In this document: positions 15,975 through 23,973 of the stretch, piece by piece
How positions within the stretch are numbered: the stretch's first letter is position 1
Layout of the letters: each line of letters opens with the position of its first letter
Notes under the pieces: model-generated
What the model saw: the letters and a program-made list of their open reading frames with translations, nothing else
What the model was told of the DNA's origin: nothing
Database searches by the model: none
Source: Candidatus Micrarchaeota archaeon CG1_02_55_22
Lineage (GTDB): Archaea > Micrarchaeota > Micrarchaeia > Norongarragalinales > UBA97
Reading direction: 5' to 3'
Assembly: GCA_001871595.1 (NCBI GenBank)
Contig: MNVH01000033.1
Span: 1-41,106, forward strand
DNA: 41,106 nucleotides
Made by a program: the position numbers and the translations under genes

Positions 15975-17006
15975 TTACTTCGCCTTTGCATCGAACGGCT
16001 TGAATTCTGGCACGACCTCGTCGGGAGGCGTAATCTTCTTCAGCAACGCCTTTATCTGTTCGTCAGAGAGTTGTTCCGTGCCCTTGCTGTCGTACTCGAA
16101 CCAGTCCTTGCGCAGCTTCGCGCCTTTTGCCTGGTCGTACCAGTACGTGACGAAGTGGTCGTCGAACTCGTGCGTCCGCGTCATTTCTTCCTCGCTGACA
16201 AGAATCTCGTGAATCTTCTCCCCCGGACGCAGGCCAGTGACCTTGACGGGGTAGTCCGCGCGGTTGGCGTAGACTTCGCCCATCACGCGGGCGAGTTGGG
16301 TGATCTTGCACGCGGGCATCTTGCGTACGAACGTCTCCCCGCCCTTGCCCTCGCTCACCGCGAGGAAAACAAGGTTGATTGCCTCGTCTAGGGTGAGCCA
16401 GAATCGCGTCATGCGTTCGTCCGTAATTGTAAGCGGCTTTCCGTCCTTGATGAGCTGCTGGAAGCGCGGGATGACCGAACCACGGCTGCCAATGACGTTG
16501 CCGTAACGTACGCACATGAATCGGGTATCGCTGCGCCCATTGGCCGCAAAGAAAATCTTTTCCTGAATAGCTTTAGACATGCCCATTGCGTTGATGGGCT
16601 TAACCGCCTTGTCGGTACTGACCGTGACGACTTGACCGACGCCAGCATCGATTGCGGCCTCGACAACGTTCTTCGAGCCAATAATATTGGTTTTCACCGC
16701 CTCGAACGGGAAGTACTCGCACTGCGGTACGTGCTTGAGCGCCGCGGCGTGGAAAACCACGTCAACGCCGTACATGACTTCGTCCAAGCGAGCCGCGTCG
16801 CGTACGTCGCCGATTTGGAACTTCAGCAAGTCCTTGTGCTCGGCATACTTGTTGCACATGTGGTACTGCTTGTTCTCGTCGCGGCTGAATATGGTTATCT
16901 TTGCCGGGTTCATCAAGAGCAGCCGGTCTACAATCTGGTTGCCGAAGCTCCCCGTGCCGCCCGTGACAAGCACGTTTTTTCCCTTCAAAAGCGTCTGATC
17001 GTCCAT
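15975..17006 (-). CDS. CapE/WbjB-like UDP-GlcNAc 4,6-dehydratase
   Basis: An SDR enzyme of 343 residues that should convert UDP-GlcNAc to a UDP-2-acetamido-2,6-dideoxy-4-keto sugar, some members also epimerising C5. TGGTGSFG (15-22) binds NADP. The catalytic region reads STDKAVKPINAMGMSK (130-145): Asp132 and Lys133 are the dehydratase pair, and Met141 replaces the SDR Tyr, as in CapE-type rather than PseB-type enzymes. RYGNVIGSRGSVIPRF is a further signature. The start is ATG 17006, preceded by GGGGCGA as ribosome site; ATG 17024, overlapping the GT2 stop as TAATG, is possible and adds six residues. The downstream DegT aminotransferase could use its product. Confidence 0.87.
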   Translation of the reverse strand: MDDQTLLKGKNVLVTGGTGSFGNQIVDRLLLMNPAKITIFSRDENKQYHMCNKYAEHKDLLKFQIGDVRDAARLDEVMYGVDVVFHAAALKHVPQCEYFPFEAVKTNIIGSKNVVEAAIDAGVGQVVTVSTDKAVKPINAMGMSKAIQEKIFFAANGRSDTRFMCVRYGNVIGSRGSVIPRFQQLIKDGKPLTITDERMTRFWLTLDEAINLVFLAVSEGKGGETFVRKMPACKITQLARVMGEVYANRADYPVKVTGLRPGEKIHEILVSEEEMTRTHEFDDHFVTYWYDQAKGAKLRKDWFEYDSKGTEQLSDEQIKALLKKITPPDEVVPEFKPFDAKAK

Positions 17007-17023
17007 TAAATCGCCCCTTTGCA

Positions 17024-17989
17024 TTAAACGTATGACAAGAATATTCTTTTAAGCGGTGACTCGGAGAAGAAACCGCCAAAAAATGGCGTTCTCGACGGGG
17101 ATCCAAGGAATCCAGCGAGTTTCCTGCGTCGCGCGAGCCCGTCGCGAAGCACGTCAAACAACCCAGCTAGCACGCCAGCGCGTGCACGCGCCCTCTGCCA
17201 ATCGCGTTTTACCAAGTCTTTTGCGATGACTGCTATACGTAAGAGTACCGCGTAAGGAAAATATGCAGCCAGCCGCCCAGCCGGCAGGTGGCTTATCATT
17301 GTGACAAGCATGTTGCGCTCGATGCGCGTAGTGAGCTCTCCGGGCGTGAATATCTTGCGCGCCTGGTAGCCCATGTGGTAGAGCACGGCGTCGGAAAGCA
17401 TTTCAGTTAGGTATCCTGCGCGCAACAAGCGCAAGCCCAAGTCGACGTCTTCGGCGTAGATGAAGAATGACGGTTCGTAAAGGAACCCGCCGGCTTTCTC
17501 CAGTGCGCTGCGGCGCACGAGGCCCACGCCTGAGAATGGCATATTAACCGTGCCTTGCGGCCAGGTGTGCACCGCTCCGCCGTAAAACCCGCGCGAGAGC
17601 CAAGAGCCGCCAATGTCGATGCGGGCCCGGTCGTTGCCGTTCACGTTGACTGGAACGGCCATGCCGCAGTCCTCGTGCTCGTCCAAGTGGCGCGCCAAGC
17701 GTTTCATGCAGTCCGGTTCGAACTCCATGTCGGTTGCACCGATAAACACGTAGTCGCCCGTTGCAAGCGGCAGGCCGAGGTTGAATACCGGCGTGCCAAT
17801 GTTGCGCTCGTTGCGAACGTACTTTATTCCCTTGTCTGCTATGAATTCTTTCGTTCCGTCGCTAGACGCGTTATCGCACACGACTATCTCGACTGGAACG
17901 GTCTGCCGGGACAAGTTTGCCAAGACTTTTTTCAGGTTGGGCAGCTCATCCATCGTGATGAGCAGCACCGTTACGCTGCCTTTAGGCAT
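17024..17989 (-). CDS. GT2-family glycosyltransferase (rhamnosyltransferase-like)
   Basis: A 321-residue GT-A glycosyltransferase. The opening VTVLLITMDELPNLKKVLANL is typical of WbbL-like family 2 enzymes; VVCDNASSDGTKEF gives the nucleotide-binding Asp, and FIGATDMEFEPDC stands at the DxD position. FIYAEDVDLGLRLLRAGY is the conserved ED base motif, and YHMGYQARK follows. It should add one sugar to the growing lipid-linked glycan on the cytoplasmic side. It overlaps the aminotransferase by 8 nt. Confidence 0.85.
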   Translation of the reverse strand: MPKGSVTVLLITMDELPNLKKVLANLSRQTVPVEIVVCDNASSDGTKEFIADKGIKYVRNERNIGTPVFNLGLPLATGDYVFIGATDMEFEPDCMKRLARHLDEHEDCGMAVPVNVNGNDRARIDIGGSWLSRGFYGGAVHTWPQGTVNMPFSGVGLVRRSALEKAGGFLYEPSFFIYAEDVDLGLRLLRAGYLTEMLSDAVLYHMGYQARKIFTPGELTTRIERNMLVTMISHLPAGRLAAYFPYAVLLRIAVIAKDLVKRDWQRARARAGVLAGLFDVLRDGLARRRKLAGFLGSPSRTPFFGGFFSESPLKRIFLSYV

Positions 17990-19106
17990 TTTTCACAGCC
18001 TCCTTTGTCGCGTTCGCGATGCGCTGCAAGTCGTCTTGCGTGAGCCACCATCCACACGGGATGTTGAGTTTTCTTGCGTCGAAGCGTGCTACGGCCGAGT
18101 CGTCGCCCAGCGCCTCATTGCCTAGTCCTTTGTAGATGTCGTTGCGGGTGTGCGAAACCGAGTTGTCTATTCCTTGCGCGCTGAGGCTGTCCGATATAGC
18201 GCGTTTCTTGTCGGGTTCGACTAGTATAGTTAGTATCCAGTAGCTCGGATCGGCTCCGTCGGCAACGCGCGGGAACCCAACCGTGCCGTCAAGCTCGCTT
18301 TTCAGCGTCTTGGCGTTCTCCTTGTGCCTTGTCACAATCCCGTCCAAGTACTTCAGCTGCTCTAAACCTATTGCCGACGAGACGTCGTTCGTGTTCATCT
18401 TGTAGCCGGCTCCCGCGTACTCTTCGAAACCTTTTATCGAGTCGCGTTGCTCCTTGCGGTTCAAGCCAAACCACCGCAGTTTCGTGATGCGTTCGGCGTC
18501 CTCGGGTTTCTTGCACGCGACCGCGCCGCCCTCGATGGTTGTAATGTGTTTTATCGCCTGGAAAGAAAAGCACGCGTACTCGGAGTGGTTGCCTATCTTC
18601 TTGCTCTTGTAAAGCGCGCCAAGCGCGTGCGCCGAGTCCTCTACTACCGGAACGCCGTGCTTTTGTGCCACTCTGTGTATCGCGTCCAAGTCGGCAGGCA
18701 TTCCGCTCCAGTGGACCAGCATGATTGCGCGTGTGTCCTCGTCTATAGTCTCGTCTATCGACGCCGCCGAAATGTTCCCCGTGTCCTCTTCAACATCCGC
18801 CCACTTGATTGCCGCCCCGGCCTCGCGTATTGGCGTGTTTGTGGCAATGCAAGTCATGGGCGTTGAGACCACGTTCGGCTTTTCAGTAGGCTCGCCCGAG
18901 TCGAGCGCTTGGCGTACCGAGAGCGCGAGCGCGCCGGTGCACGAGCTAGTCAGTACCGTGTTAGGGTTTCCTACCCACTCGCCGAAACGCTTCTCGAACT
19001 CGTCCGACTTGGGCCCTTGGGCGATATAGCCAGAAAACAATACTTCTTCGAGTACGGACATCACGTCTTTAGGCATGTGCACTCTGTAAAGCGGTATCCG
19101 TTCCAT
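17982..19106 (-). CDS. DegT/DnrJ/EryC1 sugar aminotransferase
   Basis: A 374-residue PLP-dependent sugar aminotransferase that would aminate a 4-keto nucleotide sugar. VVEDSAHALGALY holds the cofactor Asp157, and SFQAIKHITTIEGG holds the PLP-binding Lys186. YKMNTNDVSSAIGLEQL is the family signature for the subunit interface. The start is ATG 19106; the GTG just before it is less likely. With the CapE-like dehydratase, the expected product is a UDP-4-amino-4,6-dideoxy-HexNAc, a natural substrate for the formyltransferase in the same run. Perosamine-synthase-like activity cannot be excluded. Confidence 0.88.
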   Translation of the reverse strand: MERIPLYRVHMPKDVMSVLEEVLFSGYIAQGPKSDEFEKRFGEWVGNPNTVLTSSCTGALALSVRQALDSGEPTEKPNVVSTPMTCIATNTPIREAGAAIKWADVEEDTGNISAASIDETIDEDTRAIMLVHWSGMPADLDAIHRVAQKHGVPVVEDSAHALGALYKSKKIGNHSEYACFSFQAIKHITTIEGGAVACKKPEDAERITKLRWFGLNRKEQRDSIKGFEEYAGAGYKMNTNDVSSAIGLEQLKYLDGIVTRHKENAKTLKSELDGTVGFPRVADGADPSYWILTILVEPDKKRAISDSLSAQGIDNSVSHTRNDIYKGLGNEALGDDSAVARFDARKLNIPCGWWLTQDDLQRIANATKEAVKNA

Positions 19107-19129
19107 CACACATCACTTCCATTTCTAAG

Positions 19130-19981
19130 CTAGGCAGTTGCGGCGCGTTCTTGCGCGGCTTCGACCAAGTTTTCCAGCAAGCTTGCAATTGTCATTGGGC
19201 CCACGCCGCCTGGAACCGGCGTCACGTACGAGGCCTTCTCGCACACGCGTGGGTCTACGTCTCCCACCACGCTGCGTTTCCCGCCGGACTCGACAAAATT
19301 CGTTCCAACATCAACGACAACCGCGCCGTCTTTAACCATTTCCGGCGTTACGATGCCTGCCTTGCCTACTGATGAGACGATGATGTCCGCGTCGCGGCAT
19401 ACCTCGGCCAGATTGGCGGTCTTGCTATGCGCAATCGTTACCGTGGCATCCTCCGCGAGAAGCAGGCCCGCGATGGGAATGCCGACGTCGGGGCTGCGGC
19501 CTATTACGACTGCCCTCTTTCCCGCCAGCTCGACTCCGTTGGCGTGGAGCAGTGCCATGATGCCTTTAGCGGTTGCGGCTACAAAGCCGGGCTTGCGCTC
19601 GAATATGCGCGCAAGATTTATTGGGTTAAGCCCGTCAACGTCTTTTTCCGGCGAGATTGCGGCCAGGCACTCGGCGGCGTCTGTTCCTTTTGGCAACGGT
19701 AACTGCAAGAGTATGCCGTCAACGCTGGAATCGTTGTTGAACGCGTCGATCGCCGCAAGCACTTGCCGCGTGCCGGCAGACGCCGGCAGGCGCTTCAAGA
19801 CGAACTCTCCGCCTATCTTCGTGCACGCGTCCTTCTTGAGCCGCACGTACAATTCGGACGCCGAGTCTTCGCCGACTAGTATTATCCCGAGCGTAGGCTG
19901 TACGCCCCGGGTTACCCTGGTTTTCAGTTCGTCAAGAACCTTGCTGCTAAGCGCTTTTCCGTCGAGAATAATAGCTGTCAT
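19130..19981 (-). CDS. folD: FolD methylene-THF dehydrogenase/cyclohydrolase
   Basis: A bifunctional 283-residue enzyme that oxidises 5,10-methylene-THF and hydrolyses it to 10-formyl-THF. The catalytic YVRLK (Tyr45, Lys49) matches YxxxK of the family. DGILLQLPLP, KDVDGLNPIN, GRSPDVGIPIAGLL and TPVPGGVGPMTIASLL are all present. The start is ATG 19981; the frame opens six codons earlier but without a better signal. Many archaea use tetrahydromethanopterin rather than folate, so FolD inside a glycan operon is telling: its likely job here is to supply formyl groups to the sugar formyltransferase downstream, although general C1 metabolism is not excluded. Confidence 0.94.
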   Translation of the reverse strand: MTAIILDGKALSSKVLDELKTRVTRGVQPTLGIILVGEDSASELYVRLKKDACTKIGGEFVLKRLPASAGTRQVLAAIDAFNNDSSVDGILLQLPLPKGTDAAECLAAISPEKDVDGLNPINLARIFERKPGFVAATAKGIMALLHANGVELAGKRAVVIGRSPDVGIPIAGLLLAEDATVTIAHSKTANLAEVCRDADIIVSSVGKAGIVTPEMVKDGAVVVDVGTNFVESGGKRSVVGDVDPRVCEKASYVTPVPGGVGPMTIASLLENLVEAAQERAATA

Positions 19982-20032
19982 GATGTCTAACCGCAACAAT
20001 TGTTTTAGGCGCCAAACTAATAAATAACGCGT

Positions 20033-21334
20033 CTAGGTGCTAGAACACCTTAAAGGTGCTGCAGCTCCGAGGCGGACCAGCAGAAATCCGTCCGGCAGCC
20101 CGCCGACAATGTTCCTGCAATCCACAACCACTCGGTTCGCCATCTTAGCGCCCAGTTCCGCCCAATCGATGCGTTTGTATTCGTCGTGGCCGGCTACTAC
20201 GACTATTACCTTCGCCCCTCGAGCGCACTCATCAAGCGTCCCGCCGCGGCAGCCCGCAATTCGTTCAATCTCGTCCGCACCGTAGTACGGGTCGTAACAC
20301 CACGCTTCAAACCCCGCGTGCTCTAGTCCGGCTATAACTGCGAGAGCGGGCGAGTTGCGGTGCTCGCGAACGTTCCCCCTGAATGCTAGGCCCAGCACGC
20401 AGGCCTTGCCACTAGAAGCGTGGCGTTTGACGAGTTCCACGACTTGTTGTGGTTGGGCGTCGTTGAGCTCCCGCGCGAGTGGGAAGAGCTTGTAATCGCC
20501 TTTAAGCACGGTCAAGAGCAGTTTAGGATAGATTGGAATACAGTGGCCGCCTACGCCGGGTCCTGGCTTGTGCAAGTCAACGTACCCTTCAGTGCCTTTG
20601 CGCTCTATTTCGCGCAAGTGCCAGTAGTCAACGCCCAACTCGCTTGCAGCGCGCGAGAGCTCGTTGGCGAGAGCCACGTTGACGTCGCGGTAAACTCCTT
20701 CAAATAGCTTGAGGCACTCGGCTTCCTCAAGCGAATCCGCTAGAACTACGCCTTTCGCGCACACTCTTCCGTAGAATGCTTTGGCGCGCTCGGCGCTTTC
20801 TTTGTTTAATCCGCTAACAATTTTAGGGAAACGAGTCAAGACGTCGGAAACAACGCTACCAGAATAAGCCCGCTCAGGGCAGAATGCGAGGAAAAAGTCC
20901 TTGCCCGCCTTGAGCCCGCTCTCTTCAAGCAATGGAACCAGTCGCCTTGTTCCGCCCGGCGGCATAGATGACTCAATTATCACTAAATCGCCTTGCTTGA
21001 GGCCTTTAGATATCGTTCGCGCAACAGCTTCAACGGTTGATACGTCCGCGTTATTATCAGTAAATAGGACGGGTGTGACAATCACGTGAATGGCTGCGTT
21101 GCGCACGGCGCTTTCAGCATCGATAGTAGCGGAAAAAGATTTCTCGGAAACGCTTTTCTGCAATAGTTCTTGCAAACCTTTTTCGTGCGGTAACAGGTTT
21201 TCCCCCGCATTTATCCTTTCTACCCGCTCGGCGTCAATATCGACTCCGCTAACAATACAGCCGCGGGCGGATAATGCCAGCGCGGTGGGGAAGCCTAGGT
21301 TGCCGAGCCCGAACACACTTACCTGCATAGCCAT
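20033..21334 (-). CDS. wecC: UDP-N-acetyl-D-mannosaminuronate dehydrogenase
   Basis: A 433-residue NAD-dependent nucleotide-sugar dehydrogenase that oxidises UDP-ManNAc at C6 to UDP-ManNAcA. FGLGNLGFPTALALSARG is the NAD-binding motif, IIESSMPPGGTRRLV and FCPER are family signatures, and GPGVGGHCIPIYPK carries the catalytic Cys265. A third domain with LGLAFRGNVREHRNSPA completes the normal three-domain layout. The wecB gene three genes upstream makes its substrate. UDP-GlcNAc 6-dehydrogenase (WbpA type) is the nearest alternative. Confidence 0.88.
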   Translation of the reverse strand: MAMQVSVFGLGNLGFPTALALSARGCIVSGVDIDAERVERINAGENLLPHEKGLQELLQKSVSEKSFSATIDAESAVRNAAIHVIVTPVLFTDNNADVSTVEAVARTISKGLKQGDLVIIESSMPPGGTRRLVPLLEESGLKAGKDFFLAFCPERAYSGSVVSDVLTRFPKIVSGLNKESAERAKAFYGRVCAKGVVLADSLEEAECLKLFEGVYRDVNVALANELSRAASELGVDYWHLREIERKGTEGYVDLHKPGPGVGGHCIPIYPKLLLTVLKGDYKLFPLARELNDAQPQQVVELVKRHASSGKACVLGLAFRGNVREHRNSPALAVIAGLEHAGFEAWCYDPYYGADEIERIAGCRGGTLDECARGAKVIVVVAGHDEYKRIDWAELGAKMANRVVVDCRNIVGGLPDGFLLVRLGAAAPLRCSST

Positions 21335-21359
21335 AGCAAAAGAATCGTGGCCGCCGAGC

Positions 21360-21836
21360 TTAAGATTGTTGCGGTTTGAGCACTCTGCTTAGGCGCTCTT
21401 TTTCCGGCACACGGCCGGTTACAACAGCTGGCGCGCCAGATGCGACCGACGCTTCGTCAACGTCTTTAGTGACAAGCGCGTTGTTGAGTACGCGGGCGTC
21501 GCGGCCAATCTTTACGCCCGGGTTTACCGTCACGCCCGACATTAGCCACGCGTAGTCGCCTATCTTTACTGGTGCTTTTTTGAGCATGAACCCCTTTGTT
21601 CCAGCGTGCGTGAATATGCACGCGCGAATGCCTATAGTGACGTTATCGTCAATAACTAGTCCGCCGGTGCCGTCAAGCACCGCGTCCTGGCCAATCCAGA
21701 CGTTGTCTCCGATGGTTATCTCGTCGCCCAAGAACGTAACACGGTCGTGTATGACGCAGTTGTCCCCAATTGAAAGATTCTTGCACTGGAACGAGACGCT
21801 TGCCGACACTCGCTGGTTCTTGCCTATGCTAGTCAT
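21360..21836 (-). CDS. Hexapeptide-repeat acetyltransferase
   Basis: A 158-residue left-handed beta-helix acyltransferase. Repeated turns such as LSIGDNCVIHDRV, ITIGDNVWIGQDAVLDG and VTVNPGVKIGRDARVLNNALV build the helix; IFTHAGTKGFM carries the likely catalytic His. It begins with ATG 21836, overlapping the GT4 stop as ATGA, which is stronger than the longer in-frame start at 21884. It lies between the GT4 gene and wecC, so it may acetylate an amino sugar or uronic acid (WlbB-like), but the substrate is unknown. Confidence 0.83.
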   Translation of the reverse strand: MTSIGKNQRVSASVSFQCKNLSIGDNCVIHDRVTFLGDEITIGDNVWIGQDAVLDGTGGLVIDDNVTIGIRACIFTHAGTKGFMLKKAPVKIGDYAWLMSGVTVNPGVKIGRDARVLNNALVTKDVDEASVASGAPAVVTGRVPEKERLSRVLKPQQS

Positions 21837-22951
21837 TGTATTCCACCTTGTTCTTCGGCGAACTCTCTCCAAGCCGCTGCCCACTTATCCTTAGAAAAGT
21901 CTTTCGCCCTAGAAATAGCATTCTTTCCAACTGCCTCACGCGACTTTTTGTCCGCGTAAAGCTCGTTAATGCGTTCGGCGAACGCGTCGGTCGTGGGCCG
22001 CGCAAAAAAGCCGTCGCGGCCGTCCGTGATTATATCGAGCAGCCCACCCACGTTGCTTGCCAGCACGGGTTTTCCGACAGCCATCGCTTCAAGGCACGAG
22101 AGGCTCGTCCCTTCCACACCAAGGCTCGGAATCACCACTAGGTCGCTTTCAGCGTAGACGCCGGGCATGTCTTTGTAGTGATCCAAGTGCCCTAGGAACT
22201 TTATGCGGCCGTCCTTCTCGGCGGCCTTCTTGACCGCTTCGGCGCCGTAGCTCGTGCCAGCAAACCATACCTCCAAGTCCTTCTGCGGGAGCTGCTTGAG
22301 CGCGTCGAGGAGCAGGTACGTGCCGCGGTTGCGCGTTAGGTTGCGGGGAAACAGCACGACGAACTTGCCGTCCTTGCGCTTTGCCGGGCGGGGCTTGAAT
22401 GTTTGTGAGTCCACGTAGTTGGGTATGACGGTTATTTTGTCGCGGTAGTTCGGGTGCTCGCTCTGCACGTAGCGCAAGAGAAACGAATCGACGCTTACTA
22501 TCGCCTTGCAATTGCGTATAGCGTGGTTGATTAAGAGCTTGAAGAACCGGTAACGCGCTGCCCAGTCCGCGTACTGCGCAAGACCGCCGCCTTGATACGG
22601 GACGTCCCAGCTTACCCCGTGAAACGTTGCCGTGTGGCCGCTGTCGAGCGGAAAAGCGTGGTTGGCGTCGTGCAAGTGCACCCAACCGTCACTGGCTTTC
22701 AACGCGGACTTCCACTCGAAGTTGAACCAGTACCTGCCGCGCGACTTGACCTGCGTTACGGGAATGCCGTCGTACTCGAACTCAGCTTCGCTAGCGCCGC
22801 CCTGAATTACGCTCGGCTCCCAGCCCGCGTCGCGCAAGACAACGCACAAGTCGTGCAGATAAACTTCACCGCCGCCGATGAGCTGGCGTCCCTTGACGTC
22901 GAAGCCGTCGACGCTGCCCGCGAAACTATAATTGACGAAAGTCGCCTTCAT
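21833..22951 (-). CDS. GT4-family (GT-B fold) glycosyltransferase
   Basis: A 372-residue retaining glycosyltransferase of family 4. An N-terminal GGGEVYLHDLCVVLRDAGW acceptor-side motif, VVLFPRNLTRNRGTYLLLDAL at the domain junction, and the C-terminal GVEGTSLSCLEAMAVGKPVLASNVGG with the ExxxxxxxE donor site are all present. It should add a sugar to the lipid-linked glycan in the cytoplasm. Both ends overlap its neighbours by ATGA (wecB upstream, acetyltransferase downstream), giving tight translational coupling. Confidence 0.88.
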   Translation of the reverse strand: MKATFVNYSFAGSVDGFDVKGRQLIGGGEVYLHDLCVVLRDAGWEPSVIQGGASEAEFEYDGIPVTQVKSRGRYWFNFEWKSALKASDGWVHLHDANHAFPLDSGHTATFHGVSWDVPYQGGGLAQYADWAARYRFFKLLINHAIRNCKAIVSVDSFLLRYVQSEHPNYRDKITVIPNYVDSQTFKPRPAKRKDGKFVVLFPRNLTRNRGTYLLLDALKQLPQKDLEVWFAGTSYGAEAVKKAAEKDGRIKFLGHLDHYKDMPGVYAESDLVVIPSLGVEGTSLSCLEAMAVGKPVLASNVGGLLDIITDGRDGFFARPTTDAFAERINELYADKKSREAVGKNAISRAKDFSKDKWAAAWREFAEEQGGIQ

Positions 22952-23973
22952 TTTTCGAGTCCCTCTAGTATCCCGACTATTTTTTCTCCGGCATTGCCAT
23001 CGCCGAAGACTTTTCTTTGTTCGTCTGTGGTTTTGAACGATTTTATGAATGAAATGAAGTCGCCTTGGAAGCCTAGCAGTGCGTTGCCCGCGTTAACCGC
23101 CTCCATTCTCTCGGTCTTCGTGCGGAAAATCATCAGCGGCTTGCCCAGAAACGAGCACTCTTCTGCTAGCCCGCCGCTGTCTGAGAGTACCGCCCGGCAA
23201 CTCGCAAGCAGCTTGACGAACTCGTTGTAAGGCATGACTGGTTCGGTGCGGCACGCTTGCGTGATGCGGTCAAGCAACCCGTACTCTTCAAGCTTTCTTT
23301 TTGTATTGTTTGCTAGTATGAATGTTACTGGGAAGACTAGTGCGAGCTCTTCAACCGCATCAACGAGTTTCACCATTACTTTTCGGTCATTGATGTTCTC
23401 CTGCCGGTGGATTGAGACGATTACCTTATCGCCCTCGTCGGGTTTGACGCCGGATGCGACCAGTTCGTCAATAACCGTGTTGCCTACCACGAAGGTCGAG
23501 CTGTTCGGCGTGTTTCTCGCTGAAAGTTGTGTTGGCGCGAAATGCAGTCTAGCAAGGTTGTCCGTGACGACCCGGCTTATCTCTTCGGGGAAAGGCGCGA
23601 AGTAATCGCCAGTACGCAAGCCGCTCTCAACGTGGCACACTAGCGCCCCGCTGGCGAGGCGTCCCGCAACAGCGCCGGCCATTGTTGACATGGTATCACC
23701 TTGAACGATGACGATGCAGTCCTTGAGCAGCGGGCGGAGCTTGAGCGTGTTGCGTAGCAGGAAAGTAATCGCGCCGAGTTTTGACGAGAACATTCCGCTC
23801 TTTCCTTTCGGGGGCGTCAGTTCGACAAAGTTTTTGAACTTGAACTCAGTCAAGTCATGCTGTCCTGTTGAAAGTACCTTGTAATCGTGCCCCTTGCGCT
23901 CTAGCGCCCTGATTATGGAAAGCATCTTGATTGCTTCTGCGCGCGTACCCAACACGAAAGCGACTTTCTTCAT
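22948..23973 (-). CDS. wecB: UDP-N-acetylglucosamine 2-epimerase
   Basis: A 341-residue non-hydrolysing UDP-GlcNAc 2-epimerase giving UDP-ManNAc. FVLGTRAEAIKMLSIIRAL, QGDTMSTMAGAVAG, HVESGLRTGDYFAPFPEE, NTVIDEL, VSIHRQENI, and SDSGGLAEECSFLGKP are the full set of family motifs. The start codon directly follows the TGA of the GT-C gene (TGAATG). Together with wecC it supplies UDP-ManNAcA for the glycan. Confidence 0.92.
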   Translation of the reverse strand: MKKVAFVLGTRAEAIKMLSIIRALERKGHDYKVLSTGQHDLTEFKFKNFVELTPPKGKSGMFSSKLGAITFLLRNTLKLRPLLKDCIVIVQGDTMSTMAGAVAGRLASGALVCHVESGLRTGDYFAPFPEEISRVVTDNLARLHFAPTQLSARNTPNSSTFVVGNTVIDELVASGVKPDEGDKVIVSIHRQENINDRKVMVKLVDAVEELALVFPVTFILANNTKRKLEEYGLLDRITQACRTEPVMPYNEFVKLLASCRAVLSDSGGLAEECSFLGKPLMIFRTKTERMEAVNAGNALLGFQGDFISFIKSFKTTDEQRKVFGDGNAGEKIVGILEGLEK

